Program-made: the position numbers and the translations under genes
Shown: piece by piece, positions 17,108 to 26,557 of the stretch
How positions within the stretch are numbered: the first letter of the stretch is position 1
Layout of the letters: each line of letters begins with the position of its first letter
NCBI RefSeq assembly: GCF_003062295.1
Contig: NZ_PYCN01000002.1
Span: forward strand, 186,001 to 250,000
Direction of reading: 5' to 3'
From: Bradyrhizobium algeriense
Lineage (GTDB): Bacteria > Pseudomonadota > Alphaproteobacteria > Rhizobiales > Xanthobacteraceae
DNA length: 64,000 nucleotides
Notes under the pieces: generated by a model
What the model was told of the DNA's origin: nothing
What the model saw: the letters and a program-made list of their open reading frames with translations, nothing else
Databases searched by the model: none

Positions 17108-18137
17108 ACCTGCGCAAAGACCTGGCGACGATGTCATCCTCAGCGTGAAGGATCTCGCGGTCCATTTTCCGGTTGGCGGTGGCTTGCTGGGTGGCGGCCG
17201 ACGGCTGTTGCGTGCGGTCGACGGCATCGATCTCGAACTGAAGCGCGGTGAATGCCTCGGTCTCGTCGGCGAATCCGGTTGCGGCAAGTCGACCGTCGCG
17301 CTTTCGATCCTTGGCCTGCTGATGCCGACGCGGGGCCGCATCGTGCTGGACGGGCAGGTCGTGACGGGCCGGCAATCGGGCGATCGAAAGGCATTGGCCC
17401 GCATCGTACAAATGGTGTTTCAGGACCCCTACGCCTCGCTCAATCCACGCCAGACCGTTCGTCGCACGCTTGAAGCCCCGCTACGCCTGCATGGCGTGAC
17501 GGCCAAAAGCGAGATCGACGGACGCGTTGCGGCGATGCTCAGGCATGTGGGCCTCCGGCCCGAACAGGCTGGCCGCTACCCGCATGAATTCTCGGGCGGC
17601 CAGCGTCAGCGCATCGGCATCGCTCGCGCGCTGATCCTCAATCCCAAAATTGTCATCTGTGACGAACCTGTATCGGCGCTGGATGTCTCCATCCGTGCCC
17701 AAATCATCAATCTGCTGTTGGAATTGAAGGAAACTCTCGGCCTCTCCTACATCATGATCAGCCACGACCTCGGCGTTGTCGAGCACATGAGCGACAGGGT
17801 CGCCGTGATGTATCTCGGCCGCATTGTGGAGACAGGCGACTGGCGCGAAATCTTCGAACGACCGGCGCACCCATATACGCAAACCCTTATCGCCGCCATT
17901 CCCGATCCGCTACGCCGCGCACCGTTAGCTACGACACCGGGCGAGCCTCCCAATCCGCTAAGTCCGCCGGACGGATGTGCGTTCAGTCCGCGCTGTCTTT
18001 ATGCCGAAGCCGTGTGTCATCGTGAGCCTGGGCCATCGCTTGAAACGCGTCCCGACGGACACTCGGTCCGCTGCTGGCGAGCTGACGAGATTGCCGGTCA
18101 GACGACGTTGACTTCGATGGAAAGCGAGCATCCCTAG
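17100..18137 (+). CDS. ABC transporter ATPase, DppF/OppF type
   Basis: A 345-residue second ATPase of the peptide-type importer. It has Walker [10 protein letters not shown], a Q-loop in [15 protein letters not shown], signature [15 protein letters not shown] and Walker [12 protein letters not shown], followed by [12 protein letters not shown]. The C-terminal OppF extension contains [16 protein letters not shown], the same cysteine pattern as its partner. Its start overlaps the preceding gene by eight bases. It is the last gene of the operon. Confidence 0.92.
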   Translation: MHEPAQRPGDDVILSVKDLAVHFPVGGGLLGGGRRLLRAVDGIDLELKRGECLGLVGESGCGKSTVALSILGLLMPTRGRIVLDGQVVTGRQSGDRKALARIVQMVFQDPYASLNPRQTVRRTLEAPLRLHGVTAKSEIDGRVAAMLRHVGLRPEQAGRYPHEFSGGQRQRIGIARALILNPKIVICDEPVSALDVSIRAQIINLLLELKETLGLSYIMISHDLGVVEHMSDRVAVMYLGRIVETGDWREIFERPAHPYTQTLIAAIPDPLRRAPLATTPGEPPNPLSPPDGCAFSPRCLYAEAVCHREPGPSLETRPDGHSVRCWRADEIAGQTTLTSMESEHP

Positions 18138-18575
18138 GACGGAATGCAGGTTTGCTATGGGTCACCCGCTCGATGGGCGAATGATTTGCAAACCTCGGGC
18201 GCATCACGCCGCGAGAATGCGACGTCGTATTCGGCCGTCATCGTCCGCGAAGTGTTTAGCCCGGACAGATCACTTGACGGCGGACGATCCAGTATTCCAG
18301 AGGCAGCAGTGATTGAACCGATAAGCCACGGCGTATTGGATAACCGCCTTCGCGGGTATGACGATCCGCTGTGTGGCGAATGGATTGCTTCGCGGAGCGT
18401 GTCATCGGGCGCGCATTCGCGCGACCCGTTTGGCTCGCAATGACAGCCCCTTAGCTCAGAATGACGGCCCTTCAATTCAGAACAATTCGCAACAAATCGC
18501 TCCTGCGAGTGAGTGGCGATTGCGCTTCCGACTGTCGGCTTTAATCTTACACAACGCCCTGCTAAACCGCCGCCC
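18138..18575. other. Intergenic region with a dispersed repeat
   Basis: This spacer lies between the ABC operon and the CDF exporter. It contains the repeat at 18381-18446 and directly after it three degenerate CAGAATGACGGC-like pieces. No gene is supported. The promoter of the exporter probably lies in 18480-18570. Confidence 0.4.
18381..18446. repeat. Dispersed repeat, GGATTGCTTCGC type
   Basis: The element reads TGGATTGCTTCGCGGAGC, then GTGTCATCGGGC, a GCGCGCATTCGCGCG core, ACCCGTTTGGCT, and CGCAATGACAG. The middle (TGTCATC ... GCGCGACCCGTTTGGCT) matches the middle of the repeats at 3141 and 4858 (TGTCATC ... GCGCGGACCCGTTGGGCT), whereas the ends differ. It looks like a second class of the same modular repeat family. 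Confidence 0.7.
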
Positions 18576-19952
18576 ATGAGTCACACCCCCACTATCAAGT
18601 CCAATGTCGCGGCGATCTCGATTTTCGCCAGCGCCGGCATGGCTGCGGCGAAATTCGCGGTCGGCATTGCGATCGGCTCGCTGGCGCTGATCTCGGAGGC
18701 CCTGCACTCCTCCGTCGACGTGGTCGCGACCGTCATCACCTGGCTGGTGGTGCGGGTGTCCGACCAGCCGGCCGACGAAGAGCATCATTACGGCCATGGC
18801 AAGTTCGAGAGCCTGTCGGCGCTCTTTGTCATCGCGCTGCTCTACGTGCTCGCCGGCGGCATCCTAGTCGAATCCTGGAGCCGCCTGCGCGAGGGCGCAG
18901 CGCCACCGACGCTCTCGGCTGTCCCCTTCGTGGTGCTGGTGATCGACATTGCCGTGAATTTCTGGCGCGCGCGGGCGCTGCATCGCACGGCGCGCGAGAC
19001 AAGGAGCCAGGCGCTGGCGGCGGACGCGCTGCATTTTGCCTCCGATGTGCTCGGCTCCATCGCCGTCATCATCGGGCTGGTGCTGACCGGCCTGGGCTAT
19101 GCCTGGGGCGATTCGGTCGCCGCCATCGCGGTCGCCGTGATGATATCGATCCTCGGCCTGCGGCTTGGGCGCTCCACCATCGAAACGCTGCTCGATCGCG
19201 CGCCGGTCGGCGTGGCGGAAAAGGCCATCGCCGCCATCCGCGCGGTGCCGGGCGTGGTCGGCGTCGAGCGCCTGCGCGTTCGCATGGTCGGGCCAACGCA
19301 TTTCATCGATGCCATCGCCAAGGTGCCGCGCACCTACCCGATCGATCGCGTCGAGGCGATCAAGAAGACCGCGCAGAAAGCCGTCAGCGAAGCGCTCGGC
19401 GACGCCGACCTCACCTTCACCGCGATGCCGGTCGCGCGCGACAATGAGAGCGTGCGCGAGCGCATCATGGTGATCGCCCGCAATTCCGGCCTCGCCATCC
19501 ACCATGTCACCGTGCACGATCTCGGCGAGAAGCTGATCGTCGGCATCGACCTCGAAGTCGACGGCGACATGGAGCTTGCAGCGGCCCACGAAGTGACCCG
19601 CGTGCTGGAGCGCAACATCCGCGAAGACTTCGGCGAGGATGTCGAGGTCGACACCCACATCGAGCCGCTCGATCCGGAACTGCCGCACGGCACCGACGCC
19701 GCCCCCGAGCGCATCGAGACCATCAAGGCCGCGCTGACGCGCTTTGCCGGCAACGGCGCGATCCATGACATCCACAATGTGCGGGTGCGCGACACTGATG
19801 CGGGCGAAATCGTCAACTTCCATTGCCGCGCCGCGCCGTCGATGAGCGTCGTCAAGGTGCATGAGAACGTCGACGAGATCGAGCGCGCGCTGCGCCGCGC
19901 GTTTCCGACCATCAAGCGCGTGATCAGTCATGCCGAACCGCCGCGTGCGTAG
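18576..19952 (+). CDS. Cation diffusion facilitator (Zn/Co/Fe/Mn efflux)
   Basis: A 458-residue inner-membrane exporter of divalent metals. The N-terminal half has six membrane helices with the two HxxxD metal sites: HSSVD in helix 2 (ALISEALHSSVD) and HFASD in helix 5 (ADALHFASDVLGS). A histidine cluster EEHHYGHGKFE follows helix 2, as in the family. The C-terminal ~250 residues are unusually long and hold at least two copies of the cytoplasmic ferredoxin-like domain. The start ATG 18576 is the first that gives a normal N-terminus; no clear ribosome site is visible. The exact metal cannot be deduced. Confidence 0.9.
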   Translation: MSHTPTIKSNVAAISIFASAGMAAAKFAVGIAIGSLALISEALHSSVDVVATVITWLVVRVSDQPADEEHHYGHGKFESLSALFVIALLYVLAGGILVESWSRLREGAAPPTLSAVPFVVLVIDIAVNFWRARALHRTARETRSQALAADALHFASDVLGSIAVIIGLVLTGLGYAWGDSVAAIAVAVMISILGLRLGRSTIETLLDRAPVGVAEKAIAAIRAVPGVVGVERLRVRMVGPTHFIDAIAKVPRTYPIDRVEAIKKTAQKAVSEALGDADLTFTAMPVARDNESVRERIMVIARNSGLAIHHVTVHDLGEKLIVGIDLEVDGDMELAAAHEVTRVLERNIREDFGEDVEVDTHIEPLDPELPHGTDAAPERIETIKAALTRFAGNGAIHDIHNVRVRDTDAGEIVNFHCRAAPSMSVVKVHENVDEIERALRRAFPTIKRVISHAEPPRA

Positions 19953-20145
19953 TTTTGCGGCCCCGTTCCCGTTTCGGACTCACCCTGACGACGCCTTAAT
20001 TCGCATTGGACAACATTTATTTCGAATTAACGAATCGTTGACACTCGACAGCCCGGAAAAACTGGATTCAAATCGCGGTGATTCGGAATGACGTGGGGTT
20101 CCTTCCGGACAATGTGCAAAAGAGCCTTCGGCGGGGGTCTAAAGC

Positions 20146-22449
20146 ATGGCGCGCGCGCATGCGGCGAACGCATGTGTCCAATCCGATTCGATCAAGGGAT
20201 TGGCGCAGTCGATCGCAAAACCTGCCTACCACCGGCTGCTCATCGCAGAGCCGGCGCTTCGTCGCGCCGTGCCGACGCTCATCATTGCTTTCCTCATCAC
20301 CATCTGCCTCGGCGCCTTCGTGCAGGTGATCGACCAGAGCCGGCAAAAACGCGCCGCCATGAAGCGCGACCTCTCCGCGCTCACCGACCTGTTGGCCGAA
20401 CGCCTCGACCGCCTTGGCTCGGTCCGGCAGGACCGCGCCGCCAACATCGAGCGGCTGCAGAGCCTGCTGCCCGATCTGATTCCGGCCTGGGGCGCCGCCG
20501 CCGGCCGCCACGTCATCATCACCGGCTCCGATCACCGGATTCTGGCCCGCGTCCCCGTCGAGGGCAGCCTTGGCGACAGCGATCGCATCCTCGACGTCAT
20601 CAGCACGGCGCAACTGCTCGCCGCCCCCGGTCAGCAGGGCGTCGTCAGCGACATGACGCTGCCGAACGGCAACGGCGCGATGGCGATCTCGCGGCTGGTC
20701 AAATCGCTGCCGGGCCAGGTCATCGTCATCCAGGAAAAGAACGAGCCGCTGTGGGGTTCGGACGCCGCATTGTCGGTGACGCTGTCGGCCACCACCGGCT
20801 TCGTCGTGCTGATCCTCGGCTTCGCCTTCCACTGGCAATCGACCCGCGCCCGTGAGGGCGACCTCATCAACGACGCCGTGCGCGGCCGGATCGACACCGC
20901 GCTCAACCGCGGCCGCTGCGGATTGTGGGACTGGGACCTCTCGCGCGGCAGGATCTTCTGGTCGGCATCGATGTTCACGATGCTCGGGCTCGACTCCCGC
21001 AACGACCTCCTCACCTTCGGCGAAGTCAACGCGCTGGTGAAATCCGACGACATCGACCTGTTTGAGATCGCCGACCAGATGATCGCCGGCAAGATCGCCC
21101 ACATCGACCAGACCTTCCGCATGCAGCACACCGACGGCCACTGGATCTGGCTGCGGGTGCGCTGCGAGCTCAGCCAGGACTCCGCCGACGGCGGCTTGCA
21201 CCTGATCGGTATCGCGGTCGACATTACCGAACAGAAGAGCCTCGCCGAGAAGACCGTGGAGGCTGACCTCAGGCTGCGCGACGCGATCGAGACGATCCCG
21301 GAAGCCTTCGTGCTGTGGGACGCGGAAGACCGTCTCGTGCTCTGCAATTCGCACTTCCAGCGCCTGCACAAGCTGCCGGATACGGCGGTAACCCCCGGCA
21401 CGTCGTATGAGACCGTGATCGAGGTCGGCAGCATGCCGGAAGTGCGCACCAGGCTGCAGGAGACCGGCGCGCAAGCGCCGGGAGCCCGCACCTTCGAAGC
21501 GCAGCTCGACGACGGAAGCTGGCTGCACATCTCCGAGCGCCGCACCAAGGACGGCGGCTACGTCTCGGTCGGCACCGACATCACCCGCATCAAGGAGCAC
21601 GAGCAGAAGCTGATCGAAAACGACGCCCGCCTGCGCGCCAACGTGATCGACCTCAAGCGCTCGCAAGCCGAGCTTGCCGACCTCGCGGAAAAATACTCGC
21701 AGGAAAAGAACCGCGCCGAGGAAGCCAACCAGGCGAAATCCAAATTCCTCGCCAATATGAGCCACGAACTGCGCACGCCGCTGAACGCCATCATCGGCTT
21801 CTCCGAGATCATGGGCAGCGGCATGTTCGGCGTGCTCGGCTCCGACAAGTATCAGGAGTACTGCCACGACATTCTAACCAGCGGCAAATACCTGCTCGAA
21901 GTCATCAACGACATCCTCGACATGTCGAAGATCGAAGCCGGCCGCATGAAGCTCGACATGGAGCAGCTCGATCTGTCGAAGCTGCTGGCGGAGTCGGTGC
22001 GCGTGGTGTCGGGACGCGCCGAGGACAAGCATCTGACGCTCGACGCCGATATCGAAAGCACCATTTCCGTGATGGCCGACCGCCGCGCGGTCAAGCAGAT
22101 CTTCGTCAACCTGCTGTCCAATGCCGTTAAGTTCACACCAGACGACGGCAAGATAACCGTGCGCAGTCACGTGCTGCCCAACTCGATCGTGCTGATGATC
22201 GCCGATACCGGCATCGGCATCGCGCCCGCCTCACTGCGGCGGCTGGGCAAGCCGTTCGAACAGGTCGAGAGCCAGCTCACCAAGACCTACCAGGGCTCGG
22301 GCCTCGGCCTGGCCATCGCGCGGTCGCTGACCAGTCTGCATGGCGGAACGATGCGGCTGCGCTCGCAGCTCGGCACCGGCACCGTGGTGCGCATCACGCT
22401 GCCGCGCGACACGCGTTCAACCGAGCCGAAGAACCAGGTCGCCGCCTGA
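20146..22449 (+). CDS. PAS-domain membrane sensor histidine kinase, PleC-like
   Basis: A 767-residue hybrid-free sensor kinase. Two membrane helices (about 45-68 and 205-230) bracket a periplasmic domain. Two PAS domains follow (DWDLSRGRIFWSASMFTMLG and ETIPEAFVLWDAEDRLVLC), then a coiled linker, the HisKA box FLANMSHELRTPLNAIIGF (His540) and the HATPase domain (N655, DTGIGI near 687, GSGLGLA near 717). The HisKA sequence matches PleC/DivJ kinases that govern the DivK/CtrA cell-cycle circuit in alphaproteobacteria, so a cell-cycle role is plausible. No cognate regulator is adjacent. Confidence 0.85.
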   Translation: MARAHAANACVQSDSIKGLAQSIAKPAYHRLLIAEPALRRAVPTLIIAFLITICLGAFVQVIDQSRQKRAAMKRDLSALTDLLAERLDRLGSVRQDRAANIERLQSLLPDLIPAWGAAAGRHVIITGSDHRILARVPVEGSLGDSDRILDVISTAQLLAAPGQQGVVSDMTLPNGNGAMAISRLVKSLPGQVIVIQEKNEPLWGSDAALSVTLSATTGFVVLILGFAFHWQSTRAREGDLINDAVRGRIDTALNRGRCGLWDWDLSRGRIFWSASMFTMLGLDSRNDLLTFGEVNALVKSDDIDLFEIADQMIAGKIAHIDQTFRMQHTDGHWIWLRVRCELSQDSADGGLHLIGIAVDITEQKSLAEKTVEADLRLRDAIETIPEAFVLWDAEDRLVLCNSHFQRLHKLPDTAVTPGTSYETVIEVGSMPEVRTRLQETGAQAPGARTFEAQLDDGSWLHISERRTKDGGYVSVGTDITRIKEHEQKLIENDARLRANVIDLKRSQAELADLAEKYSQEKNRAEEANQAKSKFLANMSHELRTPLNAIIGFSEIMGSGMFGVLGSDKYQEYCHDILTSGKYLLEVINDILDMSKIEAGRMKLDMEQLDLSKLLAESVRVVSGRAEDKHLTLDADIESTISVMADRRAVKQIFVNLLSNAVKFTPDDGKITVRSHVLPNSIVLMIADTGIGIAPASLRRLGKPFEQVESQLTKTYQGSGLGLAIARSLTSLHGGTMRLRSQLGTGTVVRITLPRDTRSTEPKNQVAA

Positions 22450-22457
22450 CCTGCCGC

Positions 22458-23243
22458 TCACGTGCCCTTCTTCGACCGGCTGGTTGCAATCAGCACCAGC
22501 ATGAACGAGACCGCGGTCATCAGCGTGCTGATGGCGGCAATCGTCGGGTCGATCTCGTCGCGGAGCGCGGTGAACATCCGCTTGGTCAGCGGCTGATACT
22601 GGCCGCCGGAAATGAATAGCGCGACGATGGTCTCGTCCATCGCCGAGATGAACGCGAAGATGCCGCCTGCGATCACGCTGGCCTTGATCTGCGGCAGCGT
22701 CACCACGAAGAAAGCCCGCAGCCTGTTCATGCCGAGGCTGCGCGCCACCATCTCCTGCGTAGCGTCAAAACTCTGCAGCCCCGCAGCAACCGAGATGACG
22801 ACATAGGGCAGACCGAGCATGACGTTGGCGAGCACGAGGCCGGTCATGGTCGCGGCCAGGCCGACCTTGGCGAAGACGAAGAAGATGCCGACCGCGGTGA
22901 TGATGATCGGCACCACCAGCGGCAGCAGCAGGGTCATGTGGATCAGCCGCATGATGCGCCATTTCGACTGGCTGATCGCATAGGCCGCCGCAACGCCGAG
23001 CGGGGTCGCGATGACGACGGTGAGAACGGCGACCGTCAGCGTCACGCGGGTCGCCTGCATCCAGGCCGGATTGCCGATATATTCCTGATACCAGCGCAGC
23101 GACAGCGACGGCGGCGGAAAGCTCAGGTAGCGCGCGGCCGAGAATGACATCGGCGCGATGATCAGGATCGGCAGGATGAGATAGAGCAGCACCAGCGCGC
23201 AGGTCACAACCAGAGCGATGCGGAATGGACGGGACATCGTCAT
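22458..23243 (-). CDS. ABC transporter permease, PotC type
   Basis: A 261-residue inner-membrane permease with six helices. The coupling loop SLGMNRLRAFFVVTLPQIKASV matches the EAA motif of polyamine-type importers. It starts at ATG 23243, overlapping the stop of the upstream permease (ATGA), so the two are translationally coupled. It is the last gene of the six-gene unit running leftwards from 28505. Confidence 0.88.
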   Translation of the reverse strand: MTMSRPFRIALVVTCALVLLYLILPILIIAPMSFSAARYLSFPPPSLSLRWYQEYIGNPAWMQATRVTLTVAVLTVVIATPLGVAAAYAISQSKWRIMRLIHMTLLLPLVVPIIITAVGIFFVFAKVGLAATMTGLVLANVMLGLPYVVISVAAGLQSFDATQEMVARSLGMNRLRAFFVVTLPQIKASVIAGGIFAFISAMDETIVALFISGGQYQPLTKRMFTALRDEIDPTIAAISTLMTAVSFMLVLIATSRSKKGT

Positions 23244-24109
23244 TTTTGCCCCAACACGCGATCGAGCGGAATGAAGCGGCTGACGGCGAAGAAGATTAAA
23301 CCAACTGCGACCAGCAGCACCACGCCGACGGCGCTGGCGGCGCCCCACTGGTCGTAGAGTTCGACATTGCGGCTCACCAGCATCGATATCATGATGGTGC
23401 GGCCACCCCCGAGCAATTCAGGCGTGATGTAGAAACCGAGGGCGAGCACGAAGACCAGCGTACTGCCCGCGAGCACCCCGGGCAGCGACAGCGGCAAAAA
23501 TATCCGCCAGAAGGTGAGCATGGGACCGGCGCCGAGACTGGCGCCGGCCTGCATCAGGTCGCGCGGGATCTGCTGCATGGTGGCGTAGAGCGGCAGCACC
23601 ATGAACGGCAGCAGGATATGTAGGGTCGCAACGACGGTGCCGAAACTGTTGTGGACCAGCGCCAGCGGTTCGTCGATCACGCCGCTCTGGCGCAGCACCT
23701 GGTTGATGACACCGGTCCGTTGCAACAGTGCGAGCCAGGCATAGGCGCGGACCAGCACACTGGTCCAGAACGGCAGCACCACCAGCGCCAGGATGATGAT
23801 GCCCCACCTTTTCGGCGCGACGCTCGCCGCATAGGCGATAGGATAACCGAGCAGCAGCGCCAGCAGCGTCACCAGCAGGCTGATTTGGAACGTCAGGGCA
23901 AAGCTGCGCCAGTAGATATCCTCGCTCCAGATCCGGCGGTAATTCTCGAGCGTAAAGCCGTTGTGATAGACCGACTGCCAGGCGAGCCAGCCGACCGGCA
24001 GCACGACCAGCAGCAGGATCACGAGCAGCGCCGGCAGCGCCAGCGCCAGCATCAGGCGCTGCTCGCGACGTTGGTGGAGTACCGAGAGGTCCTGCACGGG
24101 GCTGCCCAT
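23240..24109 (-). CDS. ABC transporter permease, PotB type
   Basis: A 289-residue permease with a cytoplasmic N-terminus of about 25 residues (VLHQRREQRLML) and six helices. The central coupling loop reads SLGAGPMLTFWRIFLPLSLPGV, the EAA motif. With PotC it forms the channel of a spermidine/putrescine-type importer. It starts at ATG 24109, 27 bases after the binding-protein gene. A longer open frame upstream is out of register with that gene and is not used. Confidence 0.88.
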   Translation of the reverse strand: MGSPVQDLSVLHQRREQRLMLALALPALLVILLLVVLPVGWLAWQSVYHNGFTLENYRRIWSEDIYWRSFALTFQISLLVTLLALLLGYPIAYAASVAPKRWGIIILALVVLPFWTSVLVRAYAWLALLQRTGVINQVLRQSGVIDEPLALVHNSFGTVVATLHILLPFMVLPLYATMQQIPRDLMQAGASLGAGPMLTFWRIFLPLSLPGVLAGSTLVFVLALGFYITPELLGGGRTIMISMLVSRNVELYDQWGAASAVGVVLLVAVGLIFFAVSRFIPLDRVLGQK

Positions 24110-24135
24110 TGTGATCCTGCGATGGTGCGGCCGAA

Positions 24136-25194
24136 CTACTTCTGCATGAAGCCGACCCAGCGTTTTTCCGCGGCCTCGCCAGCCGGCGACGACCACCAGG
24201 CGTATGACATCAGCGCCTGCTTGCGCGCGTTCTCCGGCGCGCTCGGCAGTTGCGCGACACGCTCCGGCTTGATGACGCCCGTATCGAAGGCCTTCGGGTT
24301 GGCCGGGCCGTAGTCGATATGCAGCGGCAGGTTGGCCTGATGGACGGGATCGACCGCCTCGTTGAGGAAGCGGACCGCGGTCGCGAGATTGGGCGCATCC
24401 TTGAGAATGCAGAGCGAGGTGCTCTGCAGGATGCCCTGATTGTAGGTATAAGCGACCTTGGCGCCTTCCTTGGTCAGCGCGCTGACGCGGCCGTTCCAGG
24501 CCATCACCATATCGACTTCCCCGTCGTTGAGAAGCTGCGCCGATTGCGCGCCCGAGGTCCACCACACCGTGATGTTGGGCTTGATCTCCTCGAGCTTTTT
24601 GAAGGCGCGGTCGACGTCGAGCGGATAGAGCTTGTCGGGTGCAACACCGTCGGCCATCAGCGCCGCCTCCAGCGTGGCGATCGGGTGGTTGCGCAGCGCG
24701 CGGCGGCCCGGGAACTTCTTCACGTCCCAGAAATCGGCCCAGCTATTGGGCGCGGCCTCGGCCGTGTATTTCTTCTGGCTGTAGGCCAGCACGCTCGAAT
24801 AAAACTCGTAGGCCACCGAGTATGGAGAACGATAGGCCTCGGGCATCGCGGCGCCGTTTGGCAATTTCGAGAAATCGAGTTTTTCGAGCAGGCCCTGCTC
24901 GCCGCCGCGCAGGCAATAGCCGGTCGGCACGTCGACCACGTCCCAAGTCGGCTTGCCGCTGGCGACCTGCGATTTGATCGCGGGCCAGGCGTCGGGGATG
25001 CTGTCCTGGTTGATGGTGATGCCAAGCTTCTTGGCGGAGGGATCGAGGATCGCGATGGTTTGCGCCTTCTGGTAGGCGCCGCCCTGGGAAACGAAGGTGA
25101 TCTGGTCCGCATTGGCCGGAAGTGCCGACAGCGTCGCCAAAGCGCCAAGGGACACGCCGAACAGTGCATGCCGGCCGCCAGATGTAATTATCAT
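24136..25194 (-). CDS. ABC transporter substrate-binding protein, polyamine type
   Basis: A 352-residue periplasmic protein with a Sec signal (MIITSGGRHALFGVSLGALA, cleaved after NADQ or nearby). The mature protein shows ITFVSQGGAYQKAQTIAI and PTWDVVDVPTGY, the fold of PotD-like family 1 binding proteins. ATG 25194 is preceded by AGAGGGG; a TTG two codons upstream is an alternative. Its operon contains an amine oxidase, so the ligand may be a polyamine or amino compound; this is inferred from context only. Confidence 0.87.
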   Translation of the reverse strand: MIITSGGRHALFGVSLGALATLSALPANADQITFVSQGGAYQKAQTIAILDPSAKKLGITINQDSIPDAWPAIKSQVASGKPTWDVVDVPTGYCLRGGEQGLLEKLDFSKLPNGAAMPEAYRSPYSVAYEFYSSVLAYSQKKYTAEAAPNSWADFWDVKKFPGRRALRNHPIATLEAALMADGVAPDKLYPLDVDRAFKKLEEIKPNITVWWTSGAQSAQLLNDGEVDMVMAWNGRVSALTKEGAKVAYTYNQGILQSTSLCILKDAPNLATAVRFLNEAVDPVHQANLPLHIDYGPANPKAFDTGVIKPERVAQLPSAPENARKQALMSYAWWSSPAGEAAEKRWVGFMQK

Positions 25195-25231
25195 GTTCAA
25201 CCCCTCTTGTTATGATCGGGCGTTAGGACTC

Positions 25232-26539
25232 CTAACGCCCGATCGCATCCAGAAACTGGTACCAGCCGGCCACCGCGCGGACGGCCGGTTCGCGGAACGC
25301 ATAAAATGGAATAGTCTTGAGACGGCCAGCATCGAGCAGGCCGAGATCGACCTTCTCCCCGCGCACGAGGGCCGCGAGGTAGCGGCCCATCAGGCTCGAC
25401 ATCGCGACGCCGGCGCCGTTGTAGCCGACCGAATAAAGGGTGCGATCATCGAGGCAGCCGACATGCGGCACGGAATCGAGCGTCATCGCGACAAGGCCCG
25501 ACCATTTGAACGCGAGCGGAATATCCGCAAGCTCCGGGAAGATGCCGACCATTGCCTTGCGCAGCGCATCGAAGGCGCTTTCGGAATCCTGCTTGCCGAA
25601 GGCGCCGCGTCCGCCAAAGATGACGCGGTCGTCGACCTTGCGGAACCAGCGCATCATGCGCTTGGTCTCGGTGTAGGTTCGCCCCGTCGGCATCAGGCTG
25701 CCGGCGAGGTTCGGTGACAGTTTTTCGGTGGCGATGAGAGCGCTGCGGAACGGCACCAATGTGCGCTGCAGCCGCACCGTCGCCGATGTCAGGTCGGAAT
25801 AAGAGTTGGTGGCGACGATCGCCTGACGCGCACGCACGCTGCCGCCAGGCGTCTCGGCAATAACGCCATCGCCGTCGCGACGGAGCGCGAACGCAGGGCT
25901 TTCCTGGAATATCGGCACACCGCGCTGCGCAACACCTTTAGCAAGGCCGCGCAGGTAATTCAGCGGATGGATGCCGCCGGAGCCCGGATTGAGCACCCCG
26001 CCGACAAAGCCCCGCGATCCTGTCTCCTCGCGCACCTGATGGGCATCGAGGATACGGACCTCGGTATCGCCCATCTCCCGCTTCATCCATTCGGCTTCGC
26101 CGATCGCGGACCTGAGCGTTGCCTGATTGTGCGCGGCCTTGACCTGTCCGCTGCGTGTCAGCCGCGCGCTCTCGATGCCGAATTCGGACACCAGCTCATC
26201 GACCATCTCGACGGACTCATGCGCGATCTCGTACATGCGCCTCGCCATGGCACGGCCGTGGGCGGCGTCGATGTCGCGAAACGAGAGGCGGAATTTGGCG
26301 GTGATGACGCCCCCATTGCGGCCGCTCGCGCCCCAGCCGGGATGATTGGCTTCGAGTACGACCGGCGTAAGGCCGCTCTTCGCGATATGATGCGCGGCCG
26401 ACAGCCCCGTGTAGCCCGCGCCGATGATGACGACATCGGCCTTCACCTCGCCGGCAAGCTTTGGAAAGGCAGGCAACGGCTCCGCCGTGTCCGCCCAGAG
26501 CGAGGCGGCCGGTGCCATTGGGGTCCAGACCTCTGCCAT
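25232..26539 (-). CDS. FAD-dependent oxidoreductase, PuuB/DadA-like
   Basis: A 435-residue flavoenzyme of the DAO family. The dinucleotide-binding motif is VVIIGAGYTGLSAAHHIAKSG (about residues 37-57). The segment GWGASGRNGGV is the mark of gamma-glutamylputrescine oxidase and D-amino acid dehydrogenase relatives. The C-terminal FAD site is YSVGYNGAGVAMSSLMG. It oxidises an amine or amino acid, probably the ligand taken up by the neighbouring transporter. There is no gamma-glutamylputrescine synthetase nearby, so assignment to the Puu pathway is open. Confidence 0.85.
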   Translation of the reverse strand: MAEVWTPMAPAASLWADTAEPLPAFPKLAGEVKADVVIIGAGYTGLSAAHHIAKSGLTPVVLEANHPGWGASGRNGGVITAKFRLSFRDIDAAHGRAMARRMYEIAHESVEMVDELVSEFGIESARLTRSGQVKAAHNQATLRSAIGEAEWMKREMGDTEVRILDAHQVREETGSRGFVGGVLNPGSGGIHPLNYLRGLAKGVAQRGVPIFQESPAFALRRDGDGVIAETPGGSVRARQAIVATNSYSDLTSATVRLQRTLVPFRSALIATEKLSPNLAGSLMPTGRTYTETKRMMRWFRKVDDRVIFGGRGAFGKQDSESAFDALRKAMVGIFPELADIPLAFKWSGLVAMTLDSVPHVGCLDDRTLYSVGYNGAGVAMSSLMGRYLAALVRGEKVDLGLLDAGRLKTIPFYAFREPAVRAVAGWYQFLDAIGR

Positions 26540-26557
26540 ATCAGCCGCCCTGCCCTT

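Noticed and set aside
20068..21867. 600-codon open frame opposite the PAS kinase
   Set aside because: Antisense to a clear kinase gene; composition is typical of the complementary frame of GC-rich coding DNA.
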